Program-made: the position numbers and the translations under genes | Part shown: piece by piece, positions 1 to 6,546 of the stretch | Layout of the letters: every line of letters begins with the position of its first letter | How positions within the stretch are numbered: position 1 is the stretch's first letter | The notes under the pieces: generated by a model | Told to the model about the DNA's origin: nothing | Databases searched by the model: none | Seen by the model: the letters and a program-made list of their open reading frames with translations, nothing else | DNA from: Candidatus Zophobacter franzmannii | GTDB lineage: Bacteria; Cloacimonadota; Cloacimonadia; Cloacimonadales; JAFGVF01 | Assembly (NCBI GenBank): GCA_030765245.1 | Contig: JAVCCX010000218.1 | Location: 1-6,628, forward strand | Direction of reading: 5' to 3' | Length of the DNA: 6,628 nucleotides

Positions 1-1444
1 CAACAATATTAAGTTCAGCACCTGCAATTGGGTTTGTACCATCTGTTACAATACCTGAAATTGAGCCTAAATCTGCTGTAGCAAAGAAAAGCTGTACATT
101 AGGTTTAACAGTCATTGCAGTAGCTGCAGGTGGGTTAACAGGATCTGGAGCTGTAGTATCATTTTGATAATATGCAGCTTCACCTGAAGGACAAGCTGTG
201 CTGAACCATGCATCTGTTGATAAGTAGTAATCTGCATCCATAGGTCTTTCAACCGAGATAAGAAGGTTACTTCCACCCCATGCATATGGAGTATCAAGTG
301 TAAACAAATAGTTATTATCACCAGCTACAAAATCAACAGTACCCTGGTAAACCTGAGTAAGATTAGTTGATGGTTCGAAAGCTGTTACAGTTGTATTAGC
401 AGTCTCTCCAATCCAAATATTGATTGGAAGAGCAGCAGGGATATCTGTAGATACGATATTTGCGTGGAAGCTTACAGCTGTAAGTAAACCACCGGCTGTA
501 ATGTCAGCAGCAGGATAGATCATCTGAGCTAAGCTACTCTGATAATATAAGTTATAAGGAGCATGATAGTCAAGGTCTGTACCTGTACCGATTGTTACAA
601 CAGTAGTTCCAGAACTCTGAACGCTAACAGCCATCATAGCAGTCATGTTATTAGCCATATTTGCATCAGCTGCAAAGTCAACCATGCCATAAATATTAAT
701 ATCTTCAACAACTGAAGGAGTCCAAGAGAGGTTGAAATCAACCATAGCACCTGAATCAATTGTAGTACCTGTTGCAGTGGCAAGCTCAGTACCGTCTTCA
801 GCCATAAGTTTTACATCATAAGCTGTCTGCTGTAAGTTACCTGGGTTTCTTACAGTTACAGTATAGATAGATGCAATACCATCTGTTGGTGTTGGGCTAC
901 CGGCAAGCATATATGCATGTAAATCATTATCAACAGCATATGCGTTTGGTCCCATTACATCATCAACTAAAGTGTAATATCCATAAGCATCGATAGCTCT
1001 GAAACGAATATATGAATCGTCTGTCTGTGGATAAGTTTCAAGATCATAAGTTTCCTGTGTGAAGGCTTCTGCATTCATGAGATGAGCAAGCTCTACCCAA
1101 GTTGCTCCACCATCAGTAGAAAGTTCAACATAAAGCTCATTCTGATCTGGAGACCACAAAGCTTGTTTGTACCAGAAAGAGAATGAATCAGCTGCATCAG
1201 CAGTTAAATCAAGTCTAGGTGTCATTAAGATACCTTCACTTGGTGTTCCAGTTCCTGCATAGCCTGCAGCAACTACACCAGCGTAGGCTTCAGCATTTGC
1301 TGTCCACTCATGTCCTGTAACTATTGTATTAGTCCAGTCTGTTGGTGGGAATGTCCCCTCAAATCCTTCTGTGAGAGGTACCGCATACATTGCTGATACC
1401 ATAATTGTTAGCATCAATGTAAACATTGCTAATTTCTTGGTCAT
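1..1444 (-). CDS. Secreted multidomain surface protein, N-terminal 481 residues (3' end outside the window)
   Basis: The frame is open from the ATG at 1444 to the left edge, with no stop. A strong Shine-Dalgarno (AAGGAGG, 1455-1449) precedes the ATG by 4 nt. Residues 1-21 form a signal peptide: KK at 3-4, a hydrophobic core, and cleavage probably after A18 or A21. Residues about 24-165 resemble the choice-of-anchor J / cleaved-adhesin jelly roll, with an opening EGFEG, LSTDGGATW near 108-116 and a closing VDDV at 160-163. Residues about 170-275 resemble a CARDB-type Ig domain (TVTVRNPGN, later DANMANN). Residues about 281-457 are another beta-rich unit seen in similar extracellular proteins. 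From 459, GSISGIVTDG starts a carboxypeptidase-regulatory-like domain. The mature part is very acidic and has a single Cys (C418). The likely role is in adhesion or surface binding, but no enzyme motif is visible. A C-terminal sorting domain (such as that of type IX secretion) would lie outside the window. Domain names are from memory of the families. Confidence 0.88.
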   Translation of the reverse strand, partial: MTKKLAMFTLMLTIMVSAMYAVPLTEGFEGTFPPTDWTNTIVTGHEWTANAEAYAGVVAAGYAGTGTPSEGILMTPRLDLTADAADSFSFWYKQALWSPDQNELYVELSTDGGATWVELAHLMNAEAFTQETYDLETYPQTDDSYIRFRAIDAYGYYTLVDDVMGPNAYAVDNDLHAYMLAGSPTPTDGIASIYTVTVRNPGNLQQTAYDVKLMAEDGTELATATGTTIDSGAMVDFNLSWTPSVVEDINIYGMVDFAADANMANNMTAMMAVSVQSSGTTVVTIGTGTDLDYHAPYNLYYQSSLAQMIYPAADITAGGLLTAVSFHANIVSTDIPAALPINIWIGETANTTVTAFEPSTNLTQVYQGTVDFVAGDNNYLFTLDTPYAWGGSNLLISVERPMDADYYLSTDAWFSTACPSGEAAYYQNDTTAPDPVNPPAATAMTVKPNVQLFFATADLGSISGIVTDGTNPIAGAELNIV

Positions 1445-1448
1445 ATTT

Positions 1449-1455
1449 CCTCCTT
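1449..1455 (-). promoter_or_regulatory. Strong ribosome binding site of the secreted protein gene
   Basis: Reading on the minus strand, AAGGAGG lies 4 nt before the ATG at 1444. It is the longest anti-Shine-Dalgarno match in the window, suggesting high expression, and it supports this start over the in-frame ATG at codon 7. Confidence 0.85.
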
Positions 1456-1484
1456 ATGTATTATAAAAATAAAGACCACTCTAT

Positions 1485-1499
1485 TCCAAGTAACTTGGA
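1485..1499. promoter_or_regulatory. 15-bp perfect palindrome, possible operator or 5' mRNA hairpin
   Basis: TCCAAGT and ACTTGGA are inverted around one central base. The site overlaps the transcription start expected from the TTGACA/TGTAAT pair, where a repressor would block initiation. Alternatively, the arms could form a short stem at the 5' end of the transcript. No known regulator is recognised from the sequence. Confidence 0.35.
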
Positions 1500-1503
1500 T
1501 TTC

Positions 1504-1534
1504 ATTACAATTAAAAAACAATGCTATCTGTCAA
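1504..1534 (-). promoter_or_regulatory. Candidate sigma-70-type promoter for the secreted protein gene
   Basis: On the minus strand there is a perfect TTGACA at 1534-1529, then TGTAAT (5 of 6 to TATAAT) at 1509-1504. The 19-nt spacer is longer than the 17 preferred by sigma-70, which lowers confidence. The transcription start would fall near 1497, giving a leader of about 50 nt before the ATG at 1444. A second possible -10 box (TATAAT, 1465-1460, with TTGGAA 18 nt upstream) would start transcription inside the ribosome binding site, so it is less likely. Confidence 0.45.
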
Positions 1535-1570
1535 ATAAATTTTACTTGCCATAACATAATCTGATAGGCT

Positions 1571-1585
1571 TACTATGGAATAGTA
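1571..1585. repeat. Small inverted repeat downstream of the response regulator gene
   Basis: TACTAT and ATAGTA flank a 3-nt loop, 25 bp beyond the response regulator stop. The stem is AT-only and no T-run follows on the minus strand, so it does not qualify as an intrinsic terminator. I see no canonical terminator between the operon and the secreted protein gene. Confidence 0.3.
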
Positions 1586-1609
1586 TGTCTTATTTTGACT
1601 TAGCATCTG

Positions 1610-2248
1610 CTACTTCTTTCGATTTTCTTCTATGCTCTGTTTTAGTTGAGGCTTCACATGCTCCTCATAACAGGACGGACAGATACTATGACTGAACATC
1701 GTATCAGTGTGTTCTGTTATATAAACCTCAACATCTTCCCAGTAGTCACTGTCATTTCTGATTTTCTTGCAATAAGAACAGATTGGAAGTAAGTTCTCCA
1801 ATCGCTTCACAGTTGCCAGTGCTGTCTGAAGTTCCTTTCTTTGACGTTCTAAGGTTAAGGCAGATTTAACTCTAAGAATTAACTCTGTCTGGCGATAAGG
1901 TTTAGTTATATAGTCCATAGCCCCTTTCTCAAAACTCTTCTGCAATGCATCAAGTTCATCAGCTCCAGAGACTCCGGTTATCATTATTACGGGGACATGA
2001 TTCCAAGCCGGGTAATCCTTGATTCGTTCAAGGACTTCATAACCGTCCATATCAGGCATCAGGATATCAAGTAACACAAGGTCAGGGATTTCATGTTCTA
2101 TGCCCGCAACAAGATCTTTACCACTTATAAATTGAGTAACATCAATAAAGTGATTGTCTTTAAAATTCCGTTTCAATATCTTCAGATTCAAACGGTCATC
2201 ATCTGCAACATAGATTTTCATCGAGAGGAGATTCTCTCTATTCCCCAT
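1610..2248 (-). CDS. Response regulator: receiver domain plus four-cysteine C-terminal domain
   Basis: The 212-residue product has an intact CheY-like receiver at about 10-130: acidic pocket D16-D18, phospho-acceptor D61 in LLDILMPDMDG, switch T91 (MITG) and K116 (TKP). A helical, charged linker (about 130-153) follows. The C-terminal part starts LLPICSYCKKIR and carries C157-x2-C160 and C190-x2-C193, with H187 near the second pair, consistent with a zinc-binding ribbon. This C-terminal module is, to my knowledge, found at the ends of many bacterial PAS and receiver proteins, with no firm function. No helix-turn-helix, GGDEF, HD or kinase domain is present. The start overlaps the ctpA stop by 11 bp and has GAGG (2261-2258) 9 nt upstream. 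An alternative ATG at 2221 would start directly at MKIYVADDD, the usual place for a receiver, but has a poorer ribosome site. It probably acts in the cytoplasm; the partner kinase is not in view. Confidence 0.92.
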   Translation of the reverse strand: MGNRENLLSMKIYVADDDRLNLKILKRNFKDNHFIDVTQFISGKDLVAGIEHEIPDLVLLDILMPDMDGYEVLERIKDYPAWNHVPVIMITGVSGADELDALQKSFEKGAMDYITKPYRQTELILRVKSALTLERQRKELQTALATVKRLENLLPICSYCKKIRNDSDYWEDVEVYITEHTDTMFSHSICPSCYEEHVKPQLKQSIEENRKK

Positions 2249-3845
2249 CCTTAACTTCCTCTTTCTTTTGAGTTAAAGCATAATCAAAAAGAGCATCCAA
2301 ACTTGGGTGTTCTTCTAGTATTTTTACAGCTTCGTTGTACTGTTTATCTAACTCTAAGTTTCTTATATAAGCCTCTGTAGGGCTCAATTTCTTGGCAATA
2401 ATATCACTTTCCAATGAGATTTCAATGAATGCTCTCGCACTATCAACATCTGTTTCGGTGTACTCAATCTCGAGTTCAGTTGCTTTCTTTAAGAAGTCTT
2501 GGAATATTTCATCATTAATCTTGAAATCTTTCGTTACATCGTCACCATTATTCAAAGTATAATCCACAGCGTAATTAAAGAAAGTATTCTTTCTTCTTAA
2601 TTCAATTTCAAACTTGGTTACCTTATTTCTTTCAAGCTCTATGTCGGGTTTTATACCACCACCCCCATGAACTTCTCTGCCTTGGACAAGAGTTTTATAA
2701 ACTTCATTATCGATCTCTTCTTCAGCTTCTTTCTTTTCCTCTTCACTAACCTCTTTCCCACGAAGAATCTTATCATTTATCTTCTTATGAATACATCTTC
2801 CTGAAGGGATATAGTAATGAGAAACAGTAATCTTGATACCTTTACCCATTGAAAGTGGGAATAACTGCTGAACAGAGCCTTTACCAAAGGTAGGCTTACC
2901 GAGCACAAGTGCTTTATCATAGTCCTGCATAGTCCCGGCAAAAATCTCTGCAGCACTTGCTGATGCTTCGTTTACAAGCACAACGACAGGATAGCCTTCT
3001 CTTTCTCTATTGTATCTTGTTTTATACTCATTCGTTGTACCACTAGCTCTACCTTTTGTGAATACTACCAGTTTGTCTTTACCGACAAACTCATTCACCA
3101 TATTCACAGCCTCAGAAAGTAATCCACCCGGATTATACCTAAGGTCTATTACTAGGCCACGGATACCCTCTTGTTCTAAGCCATCCAAAGATGCTCTAAA
3201 TTCTTGGGTAGTATTGGCATTGAATTGATTTACTTTAATGTAACCAATTCCTGAGTCAGTCTTAAATGCATAAGGCACACTCTGTATTTTTATAATATCT
3301 CTAATAATCTCAAAATCTAAAGGCTCCTTAACTCCAGGACGAGAGATAGTGATAACTACTTTAGTACCTTTAGCTCCTCTCATCTTCTTAATGGCTTCGC
3401 TAGTACTAACAGCAACTACGGTCTCACCATCAACCTTAACAATCTTATCACCGGCCATGATACCCATCTTGTAAGCAGGAGTACCTTCCATTGGACTTAC
3501 AACAGTGATATAGTCACCCTTCTTATCAATTCTGATACCAAGACCACCAAACTCACCTTTTGTCCCAGAAGTAAAGTCAGCAAACTCATCTTCACTGAAG
3601 AACGAGGTATGTGGGTCTAGTTCTTTCAGCATACCCTCAATAGCACTATCCATAAGCTCTTCATTATCTAATTCTCCAACATAATTTGCTTTCAACTTTT
3701 CAATTACCTGATTAAACAGATGAAGATTACTATAGATGTCCTTATTTTTCTTACTCTGTGCATAGAGATAAGCTGTGCGGAAACTCGCAACACCCACGGA
3801 GACCCATATTAGTACCAGTAAAAATATTCTTAAACCTCTTTTCAT
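2238..3845 (-). CDS. ctpA: Carboxyl-terminal processing protease (S41 family, PDZ-containing)
   Basis: A 535-residue membrane-anchored serine protease that trims or degrades envelope proteins by their C-termini. Residues about 6-22 form an uncleaved-looking signal anchor. Residues about 35-95 are the N-terminal helical region with KELDPHTSFF. A PDZ domain covers about 96-180 (GEFGGLGIRI, then MAGDKIVKVDG). The S41 core contains VIDLRYNPGG, VNEASASAAEI and KPTFGKGSVQ. By spacing with CtpB-type enzymes, the catalytic Ser-Lys-Gln are S297, K322 and Q326. A charged insertion rich in Glu and Lys (about 365-385) precedes GGGGIKPDIEL, and about 130 helical residues follow the core, a layout I associate with FCB-group homologues. 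The start is the ATG at 3845: GAGG at 3855-3852 lies 6 nt before it and overlaps the tmk stop. The TTG at 3857 has no ribosome site. The symbol is by family; ctpB or prc are equally possible names. Confidence 0.95.
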   Translation of the reverse strand: MKRGLRIFLLVLIWVSVGVASFRTAYLYAQSKKNKDIYSNLHLFNQVIEKLKANYVGELDNEELMDSAIEGMLKELDPHTSFFSEDEFADFTSGTKGEFGGLGIRIDKKGDYITVVSPMEGTPAYKMGIMAGDKIVKVDGETVVAVSTSEAIKKMRGAKGTKVVITISRPGVKEPLDFEIIRDIIKIQSVPYAFKTDSGIGYIKVNQFNANTTQEFRASLDGLEQEGIRGLVIDLRYNPGGLLSEAVNMVNEFVGKDKLVVFTKGRASGTTNEYKTRYNREREGYPVVVLVNEASASAAEIFAGTMQDYDKALVLGKPTFGKGSVQQLFPLSMGKGIKITVSHYYIPSGRCIHKKINDKILRGKEVSEEEKKEAEEEIDNEVYKTLVQGREVHGGGGIKPDIELERNKVTKFEIELRRKNTFFNYAVDYTLNNGDDVTKDFKINDEIFQDFLKKATELEIEYTETDVDSARAFIEISLESDIIAKKLSPTEAYIRNLELDKQYNEAVKILEEHPSLDALFDYALTQKKEEVKDGE

Positions 3846-3851
3846 TAAAGA

Positions 3852-3855
3852 CCTC
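3852..3855 (-). promoter_or_regulatory. Ribosome binding site that sets the ctpA start
   Basis: On the minus strand GAGG overlaps the TGA stop of tmk (TGAGG) and sits 6 nt before the ATG at 3845. It rules against the in-frame TTG at 3857, which would place this motif inside the coding region, and it suggests coupling of ctpA translation to termination of tmk. Confidence 0.75.
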
Positions 3856-4471
3856 AACCTATGTATTTTATAACTTTTTCTTGTATTAACTCCGAAATTC
3901 TCTCAAGTGTTTCGGTGCCATCAATTTTTATTATTCTCTTAGGTTCACGCTCTGCAAGAGCAAGGAAACCATCCCTCACTCTTTGGTGAAACTCTATGTT
4001 TTCTTTTTCCATTCTATCGAGACTTCGCTCCGCTAACCTTTTCATACTCTCCTCCACAGTTATGTCAAGAAAGAAAGTTAGGTCAGGTTTTTGTGAGTAG
4101 GTTGAATAGTCTATTAGTCGGCTAATCCAATCATAATCAATCTTACGGGCAGCCCCTTGATAAGCTATTGTAGAGTCATAGTATCTGTCGCAGATTACAT
4201 CTTTTCCACTCTCAAGGGCAGGTAAAATTCGCTGTCCGGTATGTTGACTTCTACTTGCCATATAAAGAAGTAGCTCAGTCTCAGGCAACATCTCATGGTA
4301 TTCAGGGTCCAATAGAAGGTCTCTAATTTTTTCAGAGATTACAGGCCCACCAGGTTCTCTGGTCAGAAGCACCTCTCCTCGAGTCTTGCTCAGCCACTCT
4401 GCTAAAAGCTTAACTTGAGTGCTCTTTCCACTTCCTTCTATGCCTTCGAATGTTATGAATAATCCTCTCAA
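3854..4471 (-). CDS. tmk: Thymidylate kinase
   Basis: Phosphorylates dTMP to dTDP with ATP in the cytoplasm, an essential step to dTTP. Counting from the chosen start (205 residues, within the normal 200-215), the P-loop GIEGSGKST is at 10-18. The dTMP-binding TREPGG is at 37-42, the DRYYDST motif at 95-101, and an Arg-rich LID region with AERSLDRMEK at about 147-156, which places catalytic arginines in the LID as in type II (E. coli-like) enzymes. After TREPGG the sequence reads PVISEKIR, where many homologues have T-x-x-G-E, a tolerated variation. The start is the TTG at 4471, giving MRGLFITFEG, the classic family N-terminus, with GGGAG (4481-4477) 5 nt upstream. The upstream in-frame TTG at 4483 has no ribosome site. 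No ATG or GTG is available near the conserved N-terminus. It lies 14 bp after nadB and 8 bp before ctpA. Confidence 0.96.
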   Translation of the reverse strand: MRGLFITFEGIEGSGKSTQVKLLAEWLSKTRGEVLLTREPGGPVISEKIRDLLLDPEYHEMLPETELLLYMASRSQHTGQRILPALESGKDVICDRYYDSTIAYQGAARKIDYDWISRLIDYSTYSQKPDLTFFLDITVEESMKRLAERSLDRMEKENIEFHQRVRDGFLALAEREPKRIIKIDGTETLERISELIQEKVIKYIG

Positions 4472-4476
4472 ATTAT

Positions 4477-4481
4477 CTCCC
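4477..4481 (-). promoter_or_regulatory. Ribosome binding site that sets the TTG start of tmk
   Basis: GGGAG on the minus strand lies 5 nt before the TTG at 4471 in the short gap after nadB. This spacing and the conserved Tmk N-terminus agree on a non-ATG start. Confidence 0.75.
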
Positions 4482-4485
4482 AATA

Positions 4486-6081
4486 TTATAATATAGTGTC
4501 TTTTCTAAAATTGTCATTTAAATTCGGGTAATCTACCACAAAGTGAGCACCCCGACTCTCTTTTCTCACCAAGGCAGAACGAACAATCATTATAGCATTT
4601 ATCGCTATGTTTCTGGTCTCAATTACCTCTTTGCGAACGGAGTTATGGATATAAAAGTTATTAATCTCAGTATAGATATTATCCAGTCTCAAGTTTGCAT
4701 ACTTCAGCAAGCGTCGAGACCGTCTTATTCCGGCATATCCCTGCATAATTCTCCCAATAATCTCTCTTGCGTTCGAGATTACGACCCATTCGGTCTCATT
4801 AAAACTTCCTAAATCTTTCCATTCAGGGATTTCTGGGAAAATAACATCATCCTTTAAGCGTGGATTATGTGCAGCTTTATACGCAATCACAGAAGCTTCG
4901 AGTAGAGAATTAGAGGCAAGTCGGTTTGCTCCATGTAAGCCTGTACAGGCAACCTCACCAGCTGCGAGTAGATTCCCAATATCTGTCTGACCATCGCATG
5001 TGGTTAAGACCCCACCACAGAAGTAGTGAGCTGCCGGAGCAACTGGGATTGGCTCTTTCGTGAAGTCTATTCCGTATTTACGGCATTTTCTATCTATGTA
5101 AGGAAAATGCTCTTTCAGCATCTCATGGTCTAAATGGGTTGCGTCAAGATAGACAAATTTATCACTTCTTTTGGTCATCTCTGCATCAATCGCACGTGAG
5201 ACGATGTCACGAGGAGCTAAACAGCCCTGTGGATGATAGTCATCCATAAACTCTTCACCGTCGGTATTCTTTATTACTGCACCCTCACCCCTTAGTGCTT
5301 CACTCACGAGGAAGGTATTTCCTTCAGGTGAATAAAAGGCTGTTGGATGGAATTGAACAAACTCCATATTGGCTAATCTTGCCCCGGCTAATCTTGCCAT
5401 AGCAATCCCATCACCGGTAGCAATATCAGGATTTGTATTATGGGCATAAACTTGTGAACTACCACCGCTTGCAAGCATAGTCTTCTTCGCTCTAAACACA
5501 TCAATCTGGTTAGTTTCACAATCCATTACATAGGCACCCCAACAGGATATTCTTGAGATAAACTCGTCAATCTGTGGGATATGATGCTGTGTAATAAGGT
5601 CAACTGCCATGTGGTTTTCAAAAATATCTATTTGAGGGTTCTCTCTGCATCTGGCAATCAGGGCTTCCATTATCAAATGCCCCGTAGAATCTGCTGCATA
5701 AACGATTCTGTGATGGGAGTGCCCACCCTCTCTGGTTAGACGGAGATTCTCCATACTCATCTGTCTGGAGTCTTTGTTTATGGTGAATTTCGTCCCTAGA
5801 TCTAATAAGTATTGGATTACTTCAGGGCCATCTTCTATTATCTGACGGATCACCTTTTTCTTACCGAGTTTAGCCCCGGCAATATAGGTGTCATTTATAT
5901 GTTCTTCAAAAGTATCGTGATTACTGAGAACTGCAGCAATTCCACCCTGAGCATAATCCGTGTTACAGGCATTTATCTCTTTCTTAGTAACAACTGCGAC
6001 CTTGCCGAACTTCGCTGTCTCAAGCGCAAAGACAAGACCTGCAATCCCGCTCCCAATCACCAGTACATCATAATTTCTCAT
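4486..6081 (-). CDS. nadB: L-aspartate oxidase
   Basis: FAD-dependent oxidation of L-aspartate to iminoaspartate, the first step of de novo NAD synthesis; NadA then condenses the product to quinolinate. Counting from the ATG at 6081 (531 residues, near the 540 of E. coli), the Rossmann motif VIGSGIAGL is at 8-16. FAD contacts include NTDYAQGGIAAV near 40-51 and ASGGSSQVY near 205-213. The active-site set matches E. coli NadB: E118 in REGGHSHHR, R291 in PRDIVSRA, H352 in HYFCGG and R387 in LHGANRLASNSLLE. The EGGHSHHR form separates it from fumarate reductase and SdhA flavoproteins, and the C-terminal helical part ends with SRGAHFVVDYP as usual. The first in-frame TTG at 6093 is less likely than the ATG. 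Neither has a clear Shine-Dalgarno, so initiation may depend on coupling to rimI, whose stop is 21 bp upstream. nadA and nadC are not in the window. Confidence 0.96.
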   Translation of the reverse strand: MRNYDVLVIGSGIAGLVFALETAKFGKVAVVTKKEINACNTDYAQGGIAAVLSNHDTFEEHINDTYIAGAKLGKKKVIRQIIEDGPEVIQYLLDLGTKFTINKDSRQMSMENLRLTREGGHSHHRIVYAADSTGHLIMEALIARCRENPQIDIFENHMAVDLITQHHIPQIDEFISRISCWGAYVMDCETNQIDVFRAKKTMLASGGSSQVYAHNTNPDIATGDGIAMARLAGARLANMEFVQFHPTAFYSPEGNTFLVSEALRGEGAVIKNTDGEEFMDDYHPQGCLAPRDIVSRAIDAEMTKRSDKFVYLDATHLDHEMLKEHFPYIDRKCRKYGIDFTKEPIPVAPAAHYFCGGVLTTCDGQTDIGNLLAAGEVACTGLHGANRLASNSLLEASVIAYKAAHNPRLKDDVIFPEIPEWKDLGSFNETEWVVISNAREIIGRIMQGYAGIRRSRRLLKYANLRLDNIYTEINNFYIHNSVRKEVIETRNIAINAIMIVRSALVRKESRGAHFVVDYPNLNDNFRKDTIL

Positions 6082-6102
6082 ATTTATTACCAATAAATTC
6101 GG

Positions 6103-6543
6103 TTAGCTCTGATACTTCATAACTAAAGCATCTTCAACCGGATTCCTATAATACTTCAATCGTTTCGCAATAGTCTGAAAGCCAATATTTCTGTAAAGAT
6201 TAATAGCAGGAATATTTGTCTCTCTTACTTCAAGATAGAAAACCACTACCTTTTCGGTTAGTTTCTTCTGCATCAAATGAGTTATCATCTTCTTCGCAAT
6301 TCCTTGTTTTTGATATCTCTTTCCAACCCCAACATTGGTTATGGAATACTCATCTAAAACAGCCCAACCACAGACATAGCCAATAATCTCTCCTGTGAGA
6401 AGCTCTTTAGCTACAAGTGAATCTCCCTGCTCAATCTCATAAGCAAAGAATTCAGCCGTCCATGGTTCCGGAAATAGCTCTTCCTCTATTTTGAGTATCT
6501 CTACGAGGTGCTCTTGCTTCGTCTTAACAATTTCAAATTCCAT
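6103..6543 (-). CDS. rimI: GNAT-family N-acetyltransferase, RimI-like
   Basis: Predicted to transfer acetyl from acetyl-CoA to a protein N-terminus; in E. coli RimI modifies ribosomal protein S18. The 146 residues make a complete single GNAT domain of the usual RimI length (about 148). Visible motifs are the substrate-side EELFPEPWT (21-29), the acetyl-CoA pyrophosphate loop RYQKQGIA (76-83, of the R/Q-x-x-G-x-A type), LEVRETN with E105, and NLYRNIGF with Y117. E105 and Y117 correspond to the general base and acid proposed for RimI. The C-terminus YYRNPVEDALVM is typical of the subfamily. AGGA (6553-6550) is 6 nt before the ATG and overlaps the stop of the partial upstream frame. The actual substrate cannot be told from sequence, since RimI and other protein acetyltransferases are hard to separate. 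Confidence 0.9.
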   Translation of the reverse strand: MEFEIVKTKQEHLVEILKIEEELFPEPWTAEFFAYEIEQGDSLVAKELLTGEIIGYVCGWAVLDEYSITNVGVGKRYQKQGIAKKMITHLMQKKLTEKVVVFYLEVRETNIPAINLYRNIGFQTIAKRLKYYRNPVEDALVMKYQS

Positions 6544-6546
6544 CAG

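Noticed and set aside
112..321. 69-codon minus-strand open frame rich in Leu, Gln and His
   Set aside because: It lies wholly inside the long secreted-protein frame on the same strand in another phase, and it has no family resemblance.
1460..1465. Perfect TATAAT as the -10 box of the secreted protein gene
   Set aside because: Transcription would begin near 1453, inside the Shine-Dalgarno sequence, and the -35 partner (TTGGAA) is poor. The upstream pair fits better.
1571..1585. Intrinsic terminator for the operon
   Set aside because: The stem is 6 bp, all A-T, and is not followed by a U-run on the minus strand, so it would be too weak to terminate. I kept it only as an inverted repeat.
3010..3228. 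72-codon plus-strand open frame
   Set aside because: It is antisense to the catalytic core of the CTP protease, which is clearly coding there. The low-complexity translation resembles no protein.
4543..4812. 89-codon plus-strand open frame
   Set aside because: It is antisense to the C-terminal part of nadB, whose family motifs are intact through this stretch.
5812..6096. 94-codon plus-strand open frame
   Set aside because: It is antisense to the FAD-binding N-terminus of nadB, with no recognisable motif or ribosome site of note.
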